In this document: piece by piece, positions 1 through 8,617 of the stretch
Layout of the letters: each line of letters begins with the position of its first letter
How positions within the stretch are numbered: the stretch's first letter is position 1
Source: Seminavis robusta
Taxonomy: Eukaryota > Bacillariophyta > Bacillariophyceae > Naviculales > Naviculaceae
Assembly (NCBI GenBank): GCA_903772945.1
Contig: CAICTM010001824.1
Location: 1 to 22,090, forward strand
DNA: 22,090 bases
Reading direction: 5' to 3'
Made by a program: the position numbers and the translations under genes
The notes under the pieces: model-generated
Told to the model about the DNA's origin: nothing
What the model saw: only the letters and a program-made list of their open reading frames with translations
Database searches by the model: none

Positions 1-483
1 ATTCGAAGATCCTTCTCCTTCTATGAAGAACTTGCTTCGGCAGCAGTCACTGGTTTTACCAAGACAGCTACAACAGCTGCTAACGTTGGTCTGGTCACGA
101 CTCAGGCTGCAGTTGGATTTCCCATCCTTGTAGCCGGAGCTGCCGTCGGAGCAACGGTCGGAGTAGGCAAGTTTGCAGTGGATGCCACGATGGAGGTAGC
201 CAACACAGCAGTCCACGTGACAGCGTCAACTCTCCAGCGAAGCCGGAGTGCCAATTGCCTACTTGGGCCCCTGCTGAACGGAAGAAGCAAAACACCACCA
301 CCAAAGAAGAAAACGACTCTTTCCGCAAAATCGAGTTTCAATGATGATCTAGCCTCTTCTTCCTTGTCCGAGGCAGCAGGTGACGATATTGCGTGTGTTC
401 CTCTTGAGAGAACCACCAGTGCACCTACATATACCGCCATGCTACCTGTAGAGAAACGCTTCACCACAGCTCTTCCTGCCTAA
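1..483 (+). CDS. 3' end of an unrecognised protein gene (partial)
   Basis: The frame is open from the first base to a TAA at 481-483, about 160 codons, so the start lies outside the window. I do not recognise the family. The first 75 residues are rich in Ala, Gly, Val and Thr, with a hydrophobic stretch at about residues 36-60 that could be a membrane segment or an amphipathic region. The rest is polar and low in complexity, with a PPPKKK patch at about residues 100-105 and Ser/Ala-rich stretches, as in a disordered tail. The ATG at 178 is internal to the frame and need not be the start. The composition looks coding but no domain supports it, so the call rests on the long open frame reaching the window edge. 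Confidence 0.5.
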   Translation: MRRSFSFYEELASAAVTGFTKTATTAANVGLVTTQAAVGFPILVAGAAVGATVGVGKFAVDATMEVANTAVHVTASTLQRSRSANCLLGPLLNGRSKTPPPKKKTTLSAKSSFNDDLASSSLSEAAGDDIACVPLERTTSAPTYTAMLPVEKRFTTALPA

Positions 484-1150
484 ACAGACTGATTCATAGT
501 ATAATGTTACATGCTTTCCAGTTGTCCTGTTTGTTGTCTAGCAACGCACAGTGCTGCTCTCTTCGCCTAATCATTTTGCGCAAGGTCGATGTCCGAGCGC
601 TTGCTTGTGCCCACCGTATAGCGACAGCGCGCCCCTGCCCTGACTGCGTTGTTGTTCAGCTACTAGCTAGTAATGTCTATGGTTGCAAAGCTCCTCGTCC
701 TCCTTCTCGCAGACCGGTAGCAAGGAGACTCGGTCAACTCTTTGTGCCAGAAAATTCTGTAGCGGTACCGCTATCTGGCGACTGGCTAGCTCTACCGTAG
801 CTAGAGGAAACGGCCTCCACCCACTTCCACGGAGAACTGCTTGCGATTGGAAGAACCCAATTATTGTGCGTAGACTACTATTAATAGTACAGTACATTCG
901 GTACCGTACGGTATACGGTAGCCGTGCGTGCGTCAGTGATGCACAATCCCGGAGCGAACGGGCCTGCAGTAAAAGTACCATGTATGTCATACCAGGCATT
1001 GAAAAGGCTTCACCCGCTACCGTACGGTAGCGTACGACTGTACGCGGATTTGTTTCCAGTAGAATCCCAGGATTCTGCACAATTCATACAGTACTGTAGT
1101 CGATTGAATGATACCAGGTACCAGTACGATGTATACATGTACAGTATTAA
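484..1150. other. Spacer with TACCGTACGGTA palindromes
   Basis: No convincing gene. The open frames here lie antisense or out of frame to one another and mostly lack protein-like composition. The stretch holds two copies of the 12-base perfect palindrome TACCGTACGGTA (902-913 and 1018-1029) and several half-sites such as TACCGTAG near 793 and TACGGTAG near 914. Confidence 0.5.
902..1029. repeat. Pair of 12-bp perfect palindromes, TACCGTACGGTA
   Basis: TACCGTACGGTA is its own reverse complement and occurs at 902-913 and 1018-1029, 116 bases apart start to start. Related half-sites surround both copies. Related palindromes recur in other spacers: CCGTACCGGTACGG at 7153-7166, GGTACCGGTACC at 11199-11210, CGTACCGGTACG at 11234-11245 and GTACCGGTAC at 14970-14979. 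Function is unknown; transcription-factor sites or small mobile-element remnants are possible. Confidence 0.7.
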
Positions 1151-1619
1151 TTAATACCGTATCATTCGATTCGCACCCAAGATTCTCCAGAAGCCTTTTT
1201 TGTGCTCCTTTGCACGTCGCTTGCCGCGGACAGATTCAAACATTCAAACTCGACACTCATCTCCTGGACTTCCTACGGATCCTCCACCTCTTCTTCTTCA
1301 AAGTCTGTCTCCTCCTCACCGCCAACAAGGATACACAAAAGCAAGGAGTCCAGTCTTTCGCCCAAGCGCGGCGAGGCATCGTCTCGCAGCAAATCCACAG
1401 GAACAACATCCCGTTCGCCCCAAGCGCACCACCCGTGGAAGGAGTATTTCGCCCGTGGTGCCTGGTCGCCCAGCTATCACACCTCCCATCAGAAGAGCGA
1501 GAAGGCAGCCAAGGTCTCCTAGTGTGCGAGAAGAAGGCGACTGCGTGGAGTCCCACCGTGGAATACGGGGCCTGCATTGGTTTGGTCTATCCTTGGCTAC
1601 CAACCAGTATTTAGGCTAA
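1151..1619 (+). pseudogene. Arg/Ser-rich (RS-like) frame broken by one frameshift
   Basis: Frame 2 is open from 1151 and has no ATG. It runs through a Ser-rich stretch with motifs such as SLSPKRG, SSRSKS and TTSRSP, up to about 1420. Directly at a run of four C (1418-1421) the RS-like character moves to frame 3, which continues with KRTTRGRSISP, RRARRQPRSPS and VREEGD and stops at TAA 1617-1619. One base fewer in the C run would make a single uninterrupted Arg/Ser/Pro-rich tract, like the RS domains of splicing-related proteins. The lack of an ATG and the frame break suggest a decayed copy, an exon with unseen partners, or an assembly error. No folded domain is seen, so the call is weak. Confidence 0.3.
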
Positions 1620-2316
1620 GAAGGGCTTGTTTGTGCTTCCCGACTGACTTTGTCATGATCTCTGTCAAAGAATCCACCTTCGAGTTGACCCCTGCTACCG
1701 AATACCACTTGGCGGGTGCGTGATTTGAGGACCACAATCATTCGAATACACGTCTAATTCTGCAACGGCCTCCAATCCGCAGCACCACACAAGCTAAACC
1801 TCCCAAAGTACCGTGGAAGTGGTGGGAGTAGTCCGCGGCAGCAGGCGGTGATAAGAAGCAATACTCGGCCAAGAGCGACGGCCGGTTCTCGAAAGGTTCA
1901 GCTCCGAACGAGGAAACTCTTCACAGGCTGCTCTGATAAGTTTTGTATAAAGCAAAATTGATCTGAATGCATGCATCACGGACAGAAAACAAGTTTGCTA
2001 GCTAGCAAGCGCTTGCTTCCTGTCTGCCTCGTCGCCCTCTCCTGTCAAAAGAAGAACGACAAAGCCGACAACAGGGAGTGCGACCTGTCGACCATATTGA
2101 AGACGCACCCTCAATGAGCTTGGAAGTGGCTGGAGAGAACTCGAGAGTTCCGAGTGAAATCGGGAAGATGAGTGACCAATCAATGAGTAAGAAGCATACC
2201 AGTACGATGTAGTCAATACGCAGTCGGTTAGCACATCAGTACTTTACAAGTGAAAGAAACATGCAATAGAGCGGACATTCTGGCTCTGGACCACCGTATC
2301 ATCCATCCGGTCGTAG
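1620..2316. other. Spacer, no supported gene
   Basis: Between the RS-like fragment and the 3' end of the GTPase gene I see only short open frames with no protein-like features. A GCTAGCTAGC run lies near 1998-2008. The part next to 2316 should hold the 3' UTR of the leftward GTPase gene. Confidence 0.4.
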
Positions 2317-5300
2317 CTAGGGTGACGCTTTCTCCTCGATGGCATCAAGGGACTCCATGAATTCACAGTAAAGAAAAGCGATATGGCCAAAATGCTTTGG
2401 GCTTGACAGACTGCTTGGTACCCTCACGGTCTTTTTCGGGTTGGGGCTCTTTGGTTCCAGCTCCAATGTAGTGGCATCAAACTTGTGCACCAATGCGTCT
2501 CGGTAGAGCACGGCATCGCCCAGGAAGTGGTAGGAATAGGAGCACCCCTCCCCCGAGCATCTGCCATTCTCAACCGCCATGCAACAAGCAAAGCATTTGC
2601 CCGGGCCCCCTTGCGTTGAAAGGCCTTCAAAATAGGCGTTTCGGCATCCACTACAATATCTCATGTTTGCCCTTGCATTACACCCGGATCCGCACGAAGG
2701 ACACACATTAGCCTTCGCGAATGCGCCGTTCGGCGCGTACTTATATGCGTCGACCCATTGCAGCCATTTCGACTGGGCCATAGCATACTGAATGTCCAGA
2801 ATCGATACTTTTTCCCTGCCAAACGCCAAATTGAAGTGTTTGCTGATGGAAGCAACAAGTAAAATTGAACCCCAAATCTGATGCCAATCGACGACCCACA
2901 AATCCCAGCGCTGGTTGCGGTTGAGTGCAGCCCCGAAAGTTGGGATTTTTTGGCTGGACTGACAAAGGAGAAAGACGAGTTGCCTCCTAAACAAGACTTT
3001 CATTCTTGCTTCAGCGCATTGTCCAAGATCACCCAAATCTAGCTTGGAACCAATTGTGTGACACGAGATCAGTTCAACCATGGGAAGTGCAAGAACATTG
3101 ATACTGCTTGGGCCATCCTGTTCCAAGTTGGCAAACGCAGCATCTTCTAGACTCTGATAACTCTCACAGAATGAATCGATCAAGTCGGGCACAATCCTCT
3201 TCACGGCATCCCCTCCAAGGAGTGCGTGAGTTTTGGCAGCAGCGGATTCAATGCAATCAGAGAGCATGACTTCACTGCCCCCCATAATCCGAATCATAGT
3301 TTGCGCGTTGTACTTTCCATCCTTCAGAGTTTGAAGAGACCTACGAATCTGGCCTTCAATTAGTTTGCGCTGCGCAGTCTCTCCGCCGATAGTTTGGTTC
3401 AGCAACGTGAGGAACTTGTCAAAATTGCTGTTTTTCAATGATTCGGTGTGGATCAAAGAGTCGCTGAGGATATCGTACGTCTCCAGTATCCTCTCGTCCT
3501 CGGTCAGCTTGTTCCATCTGCGTTGTCCAAGCTGGAAGCGACCAACCTTTTCGATGAGATCCTTGTCAAAAAAGGATTTGAATTGATCCAATGACATGGA
3601 CGAAGCGCTTTGATGGATGAACGCATACATCGCGGAAACTGGAACGAATGAGGGCTTCACTTTTCTGTTTTTTGCTCGCATGCGCTTTGTTGACAGACAC
3701 GAGGCAGGAACTGGAGATAGTGACAGGGCCCCAAAAGAAAATTGACCTGTTGATCCAGAGCCAAATGGTGTTGGTACAGGGGCATTACTTGAAGTCCCAG
3801 TTACTCCAGATGTCCCAAAAGAAAAAGGACCTGATGAGCCAGAGCCAAATGGTGCGGGCACAGAGGCATTACTTGTAGTCCCAGTTGCCGAGGCCCCAAA
3901 AGAAAATGGACCTGATGATCCAGAGCCAAATGGGGTGGGTACAGCGGTATTTCTTTTAGTCGTAGTTGACGTCCCAAAAGAAAAAGGACCTGATGAGCCA
4001 GAGCCAGATGGTGCGGGCACAGAGGCATTACTTGCAGTCCCAGTTGCCGAGGCCCCAAAAGAAAATGGACCTGATGATCCAGAGCCAAATGGTGTTGGTA
4101 CAGGGGCATTACTTGAAGTCCCAGTTGCTCCAGATGTCCCAAAAGAAAATGGAACTGACGATCCAGAGCCAAATGGTGTCTGTGCAGGGGCATCACTTGT
4201 AGTCGCATGCCTAGACCTGTCACCACTCTTTGGAAGTGTTGGTGACTGGTGGACATGGCTATCATCATCAGTGTGAACACTACGGCCATCTCTTCCACTT
4301 TGGCTCCCTGAATGGCTCCCTGAAAAGGACCCTCCTTGATGCTGCTGTTGGCGCTTTCTTACAACAGTTGCCATCGCACCAGACGTCCCAAAAGTTGAGG
4401 GTGGGAACGAAGACTGAGGAGCTGCGAAAGAAGACGAGTCAGTCTTGTCACCGTCTGACTTCTGACTTGGGGTACCAGCTTTAGGTGGAGACATGATTGG
4501 GTTGGATTCCTCCTGTGGATCAACAACAAAGTTCACCGATCCGAAGGTCCTTGCAACTTCGTCCCTGGCTTCGCGCACAAGTTCTGCCTGTTCTTTGTCA
4601 CTTGGATCGTCCACTTTGTTGAACAAGACAATAATCGGAACTTCCTCGCGTCTCTTGCTGTTGTTTTCAACGAGGTTCAACAGAAATACCTGGTCTTCTG
4701 TATTGACTCCCTGCCTGCCATCCATGACCAGCACCAGGCAATCAAACGTATCCCATTTCTCAATGACATAGTCCTTGTACTTGCTGCACGCTCCGGCTTC
4801 GTTGATACCAGGAATGTCAACTACAACCAGTTGAGTGCCCTTTCGCATCTCCACCAAGTTCTCGGTGAGTTCAATGTCAAACCACTTCTCCTGCACGTCG
4901 ACACTCTCTCGAAGTTCCCTATTGTCTGTTGTGATCTCTTCCAAAGTCGACTTGGCAGAGCGGGGTTCATCGCTGTGCGGGAACCAAGGGGTGCCACCGT
5001 CTTCTGCCCCACCAGCGTTGGCGCCGCTGCCAACGTTGTCGTCCTTCCTGCCGTCAATGGGTTCATTGCTGTCGTCTTTCGTGCAGCTCTTGGGTTTTTC
5101 GTCTCTGATCATTGCTTCTTCTTTTTGGCAATCAGGTGCCTGCGCACCATATCCTTCGGTTTGGGGTGACACAGCGTTGGCGCCGTTGCCAACATTGGGT
5201 TCCTGGCTGTCTTCTTTCTTGCAGCCCGTGGGTTCTTCCTTCTTTTCGTTGACAGGTTCCTTGCTACCATCATCATCCACTTTGGTCGTTTCTTCTTTCT

Positions 5301-5481
5301 TGCCATCAGCAGGTGCCCCGGTACCAGGAGCGCAGATCCTGAAGTAGTTCACACCTGCAGTTGTCCGTTTCATGCTAACTTCACCATACTTTTGCTTGAA
5401 AAGGGCATTCAATACTGTGGTCTTGCCCGCTGAAACGTTGCCCAGCAACGCAATCTTGATCTCAGAAGTGCCAAGCAACAT
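2317..5481 (-). CDS. P-loop GTPase fused to FxFG nucleoporin-like repeats and a C-terminal cysteine cluster
   Basis: Single-exon protein of 1054 residues starting at the ATG 5481-5479. The N-terminus is a GTPase: P-loop GNVSAGKTT (14-22), a TTAGVNYF switch-I-like segment (40-47), G3 motif VVDIPG (220-225) and G4 motif NKVD (288-291). No clear G5 motif is visible. The order and spacing suggest a TRAFAC or dynamin-like large GTPase, but the subfamily cannot be fixed. An acidic, repetitive insertion (about 51-195) splits switch I from G3. Residues 329-432 are Ser/Gln/Gly-rich. Residues 435-594 hold six repeats of 26-28 residues, each with FSFG (445, 473, 500, 526, 553, 581) and usually PFG: the FxFG type that binds nuclear transport receptors. 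Residues 600-900 look helical and unassigned. The tail has CxxC pairs at 927/930 and 943/946, then Cys 963, 966, 967, 975 and 980, a likely zinc site. Function is unknown; a nuclear-pore or transport role is inference. Confidence 0.9.
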   Translation of the reverse strand: MLLGTSEIKIALLGNVSAGKTTVLNALFKQKYGEVSMKRTTAGVNYFRICAPGTGAPADGKKEETTKVDDDGSKEPVNEKKEEPTGCKKEDSQEPNVGNGANAVSPQTEGYGAQAPDCQKEEAMIRDEKPKSCTKDDSNEPIDGRKDDNVGSGANAGGAEDGGTPWFPHSDEPRSAKSTLEEITTDNRELRESVDVQEKWFDIELTENLVEMRKGTQLVVVDIPGINEAGACSKYKDYVIEKWDTFDCLVLVMDGRQGVNTEDQVFLLNLVENNSKRREEVPIIVLFNKVDDPSDKEQAELVREARDEVARTFGSVNFVVDPQEESNPIMSPPKAGTPSQKSDGDKTDSSSFAAPQSSFPPSTFGTSGAMATVVRKRQQQHQGGSFSGSHSGSQSGRDGRSVHTDDDSHVHQSPTLPKSGDRSRHATTSDAPAQTPFGSGSSVPFSFGTSGATGTSSNAPVPTPFGSGSSGPFSFGASATGTASNASVPAPSGSGSSGPFSFGTSTTTKRNTAVPTPFGSGSSGPFSFGASATGTTSNASVPAPFGSGSSGPFSFGTSGVTGTSSNAPVPTPFGSGSTGQFSFGALSLSPVPASCLSTKRMRAKNRKVKPSFVPVSAMYAFIHQSASSMSLDQFKSFFDKDLIEKVGRFQLGQRRWNKLTEDERILETYDILSDSLIHTESLKNSNFDKFLTLLNQTIGGETAQRKLIEGQIRRSLQTLKDGKYNAQTMIRIMGGSEVMLSDCIESAAAKTHALLGGDAVKRIVPDLIDSFCESYQSLEDAAFANLEQDGPSSINVLALPMVELISCHTIGSKLDLGDLGQCAEARMKVLFRRQLVFLLCQSSQKIPTFGAALNRNQRWDLWVVDWHQIWGSILLVASISKHFNLAFGREKVSILDIQYAMAQSKWLQWVDAYKYAPNGAFAKANVCPSCGSGCNARANMRYCSGCRNAYFEGLSTQGGPGKCFACCMAVENGRCSGEGCSYSYHFLGDAVLYRDALVHKFDATTLELEPKSPNPKKTVRVPSSLSSPKHFGHIAFLYCEFMESLDAIEEKASP
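3700..4179 (-). repeat. In-gene tandem repeat encoding six FxFG units
   Basis: Six imperfect tandem units of 78-84 bases inside the GTPase gene. Each encodes a version of PFGSGSSGPFSFG followed by a Thr/Ser/Ala linker. The period stays a multiple of three, so the frame is kept, and units vary by whole codons. Two unit types appear to alternate, one with a TGTSSNAPVP-like linker and one with an ATGT(A/T)SNASVPA-like linker, which suggests growth by duplication of pairs. The repeats also create long spurious open frames in other frames. Confidence 0.85.
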
Positions 5482-6393
5482 GGTTCTGGATTTCGAACGG
5501 GTAGATATGTTTTCCTTTGCTTGCTAGTAGAGGTCAGGGCCACAAAGTTTTGTGGCAGATCCAAGCCACTTCAAAACTCCAGCTTTCGAGGGGAGCCTTA
5601 CCTAGCTAGCTAGCTACTTGGTAGTGCAACGGCCAAGGACTTCAAGAATTTTGCCCCCTCCTTCCTGTCTGAAACTGAGCATGTTCTGCCACTTTCCCAT
5701 CCAGCTGACCGGCTTTCACGCAACCATCACGACCACTTTCAATGCTCTCTGCGATCACCTGAAAGCTCCCGTCCGGTGGTTGGGGATTTCTTGTGCTGGC
5801 TGGTACGACCGGTGGAAGCGTTTCAGCTGGGAGGCACTCTCCAGGGTCACCGGGTCATGGTGTTCGCTTCCGTCACACACGCAACCCTCGTTGCATTACG
5901 TTGCCCGTTGCCTTCCCAATGGCAGCAACATCCACTGGTACTGCATGTAGCTAGCTACCAGTACCGTACCGGTGCTGTTACCGACACGGTCGAAAGGGCT
6001 TCGAGCCAGACACTCGGAAAACCCTCCCAATTCGCTCAGGGAGGAGATGAAGCAAACATTAGCTGCCTGAAATCACAGAAATCTTCATCTCCCTTTCCGG
6101 CTGCCAGGTCTTCCTACGAAGGTACCAGTACCACCAACAACGACCTTGTTGTTGTAGTAGTCTACTGTAGCATGAACATGGACGTCTAACGGGGACGTAA
6201 GAGGCACGGGCACATCAGCAATTGCGATAAGTGATTAGCTCTTGCAAACAGCTCTCGACTTGGATCTTGACCATCATTATTGCACTCGAATGACAACGCC
6301 AACACAAACAGAGATCAAGTACCAGCTAGTATCAGCGAACTGCAGTATCGACTTCAATATCCCGGACGAATAGCGGCGACTTCACTGATACTC
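5482..6393. other. Spacer with an open frame lacking an early ATG
   Basis: This is the upstream region of the leftward GTPase gene. It has a CTAGCTAGCTAGCTAC run (5602-5617), GTAGCTAGCTAC (5947-5958) and ACCAGTACCGTACCGG nearby. Plus-strand frame 1 stays open from 5614 to a TAA at 6187-6189 (about 191 codons), but its first ATG comes only after about 80 codons and no motif is recognised. I treat it as non-coding or a decayed exon. Confidence 0.4.
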
Positions 6394-6834
6394 CTACTTC
6401 TGCTCCTTGTACCGGTCTGCACTAAAGTACTCGATTTCCCGTTGTTTGTCTTCAAAGATTAAAAAGCGAATGCAAAAGATCTTCATCACTGACGTCACCC
6501 CACCTGCCACAGCAAGCAAAGCAAGGCTGGTTGACAGCTTCCATAGCCAGCATAGATGCCGTATGTGCAGCTGGGCTTCACTCTCCTCCCGTCTATCTTT
6601 TGTAGTACTAAGATAGCAGTTTTTGGATTGCAATTCAATGTTTTGTACATCATGTCTACCACTTCTAAGCACACTAGAGTGGTGAGCAAGCAAAAGAACA
6701 ATTTTGCAACCGCGGCTGGGCTGTCGCCTGATCATGCTGGCCTTGTCAAGTGACAACCTCAAGCTATTCAGGCTCCTGCGTTGGAAATGACATCGCTGGT
6801 GCGGTCTCCGGCTTGTTGGTTCTTGCTCACTCAT
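6394..6834 (-). CDS. Possible small membrane protein, doubtful
   Basis: Open frame of 146 codons starting at an ATG (6834-6832). The first 95 residues are polar and rich in Arg, Ser and Gln. A hydrophobic stretch at about residues 96-127 could form one membrane helix, followed by a charged tail. I recognise no family. It has no conserved motif, and other open frames cover the same stretch on the plus strand, so it may be chance. Listed because it has an ATG, is longer than nearby spurious frames and has a membrane-like stretch. Confidence 0.2.
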   Translation of the reverse strand: MSEQEPTSRRPHQRCHFQRRSLNSLRLSLDKASMIRRQPSRGCKIVLLLAHHSSVLRSGRHDVQNIELQSKNCYLSTTKDRREESEAQLHIRHLCWLWKLSTSLALLAVAGGVTSVMKIFCIRFLIFEDKQREIEYFSADRYKEQK

Positions 6835-7393
6835 TCACTTTGCCTCGGCCATTTGTCGCTTCCAAAAGAAGCCGTCCACTCAGGGCGTGGGTTCTTTGTT
6901 GGCTATAGTTGTGACTCCACCCGGTTCGCCGATGTGTTTTTCATACGATGATAACACAAGAGGCCAAGGAGACGATTGCACGGAGCAGTCCTAACTAAAA
7001 CTAACTTCAAAAAGGCAAAGCCGACGTTTCGTGACACAAATGGCTGGTACAGATAGATCGTGGAGTGTGGACGCTTGTCGTGGAGATCGCTTCTTGTGGG
7101 ACGGCTTCCCCTACTGACCCAAGCATCATCTCATCAATTAGGCTTCACGGTACCGTACCGGTACGGAACCTGTGATTTTGCTACTTGTGTCCTCGCACTA
7201 CCGGTATCTCTGTGTTATAATCCTGATGTTGAAAACGTCTGGTTGTGGAGGCAACGGCCACCCGCGAGGATCGTTTCAAAAGTGATTTCCGACCCGACAA
7301 GCTTCATAAAAGCTTCGGCCTCGATTACTTGCATCGAACCCACAACCAACCAAGTGAGGTAGACGTAAGCCAAAAGTCCAAACAATGTCGTAA
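6835..7393. other. Spacer with a 14-bp palindrome
   Basis: No supported gene. It holds the perfect palindrome CCGTACCGGTACGG (7153-7166). A minus-strand frame of 92 codons (7215-7493) has a membrane-like stretch but lies opposite the more protein-like plus-strand frame leading into the MYND gene, so I did not call it. Confidence 0.4.
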
Positions 7394-7514
7394 AACAAAC
7401 TTGCCAAGCTAATAACGGAGACAGCCGGTGGTGATTTCGGAGTATCTGCACGGTTGGACATACCCACGGGTATGATTGGATTATTAGAGCCATTTCCTAG
7501 TGAGGAGGATCGGG

Positions 7515-7562
7515 ATGCATTCTATGCCTTCCAAAGCAACAAATAAGGAGAAGACTTCATGA
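7515..7562 (+). promoter_or_regulatory. Upstream ORF overlapping the MYND gene start (ATGA)
   Basis: A 15-codon frame starts at ATG 7515, with a second in-frame ATG at 7524, and ends at TGA 7560-7562. That stop overlaps the ATG of the main frame (7559-7561), giving ATGA. A scanning ribosome would meet this frame first, so translation of the downstream protein would need leaky scanning or termination-reinitiation. Alternatively the short peptide is the true N-terminus, separated from the main frame by a frameshift. Confidence 0.4.
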
Positions 7563-8617
7563 GGCGCTTGAAGAGAAGTGGATGTAGCTATGTAGCACGA
7601 ACACTTGATGATCCTCAGACTAACCTCACAAAGTCGACCGAGTATCCTTACCGATATTCAGGATTGAAGCAGCTTGTTGCTCAATACCCAGCATCCATCA
7701 CTGCCAAGCAGATGTTTGCGGCGGCAGATGGTTGTTACACAGCAAAAGGGTGCATCAAGTCAGGAGACTTCAAAGGTGCGGCGAGAGCACTAGCAGAGGC
7801 CCTCCGCCAGGATTGGATAGAGGCAAACAAGTGCGTCGCCGGCACATTCTTGGACGACATGGCTGCATTGGAATCAGAAATGATTGCACTCTACAACAAT
7901 GTCTTCCAAGCGAAAGGGCTCCGATTTGACGCCCTTTTTGTCCACGTCTTCATTCTCATGTACCGTGACGATATTGAAGAGGCTAACAAACTCATCAACT
8001 TAGCGAAATGCGAAGTTCCAGAAGACCCTGACATTCTTTGGATACAGTGCATTGTGAAAAACCTTCTTGGTTGTCCTGGTAAGGCAGCTGACTCCATCCG
8101 GCAGGCCCAAGCTCAGAATGAATGGTGCAGTATGACCATGTACTGCCTCATGATTCAAGCCAAACGACTTGAATTCTCGGAGAATTGCTCACAAGAAGAA
8201 GTGGCAGACGAGCTGTTCGATGAGATAGTCCAGCAAGCGGAAAAGGACTCTGAACACTACGCAAGAGTCTGCTACTGTGTAGCCCTGCGATATGCTTTGT
8301 GTGGCCCGCGCTACATGGGCAAAGCGAAACGGTTCTTGGATGCCGCCGAGCAAGCGGACAGAGACCGCCTCCCCATTTTTGAGGACAAGGATGTTTCATC
8401 CTTGCGAACCTTTGCCAAGGATCTGATTGGCAAGTACGAACCATGTGGCAATCCCGACTGCGCCGATCATGCTCTGTGGGACTGCGATTGTTGTTTTCAA
8501 GTGAGTTATTGCAGTAAAGAGTGCCAGAGAAAGCACTGGGATCAGCACCATCAGTGTTGCAATTTTGCACCCTGCAAACGCACGAAAAAGCGCCCCACCA
8601 CCTGGCCGGAAGGGTAG
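7559..8617 (+). CDS. MYND-type zinc-finger protein with helical repeat region
   Basis: Protein of 352 residues from ATG 7559 to TAG 8615-8617. The C-terminus is a MYND finger: Cys 296 and 301, Cys 309 and 312, then VSYCSKECQRKHW (Cys 318 and 322) and His 330 with Cys 333/334, matching the family's zinc ligands. MYND fingers mainly mediate protein contacts, often with proline-rich partners. Residues of about 50-290 are helical and Ala/Leu-rich, in a pattern that fits TPR-like repeats; this is inference. No SET domain is seen, so it is not a SMYD methyltransferase. The start is uncertain: the same frame upstream is open from 7394 and protein-like but interrupted by TAA 7544-7546, and a short upstream ORF overlaps the ATG. 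The gene could be translated from 7559, be N-terminally damaged, or contain a sequence error. Confidence 0.82.
   Translation: MRRLKRSGCSYVARTLDDPQTNLTKSTEYPYRYSGLKQLVAQYPASITAKQMFAAADGCYTAKGCIKSGDFKGAARALAEALRQDWIEANKCVAGTFLDDMAALESEMIALYNNVFQAKGLRFDALFVHVFILMYRDDIEEANKLINLAKCEVPEDPDILWIQCIVKNLLGCPGKAADSIRQAQAQNEWCSMTMYCLMIQAKRLEFSENCSQEEVADELFDEIVQQAEKDSEHYARVCYCVALRYALCGPRYMGKAKRFLDAAEQADRDRLPIFEDKDVSSLRTFAKDLIGKYEPCGNPDCADHALWDCDCCFQVSYCSKECQRKHWDQHHQCCNFAPCKRTKKRPTTWPEG

Noticed and set aside
3801..4298. 165-codon His/Leu/Gln-rich minus-strand frame and several plus-strand frames in the FxFG repeat region
   Set aside because: They are alternative-frame readings of the tandem repeat inside the GTPase gene; their repeats mirror the FxFG period and they carry no domain.
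4835..5347. 170-codon plus-strand frame opposite the GTPase G domain
   Set aside because: It is antisense to clear GTPase motifs and has only Ser/Leu/Ala-rich composition.
5614..6189. About 191-codon open plus-strand frame
   Set aside because: No ATG in its first 80 codons, no motif, and it crosses TAGC and GTAC repeats typical of spacer.
7215..7493. 92-codon minus-strand frame with a hydrophobic stretch
   Set aside because: It overlaps the protein-like plus-strand frame leading into the MYND gene and has no recognisable family.
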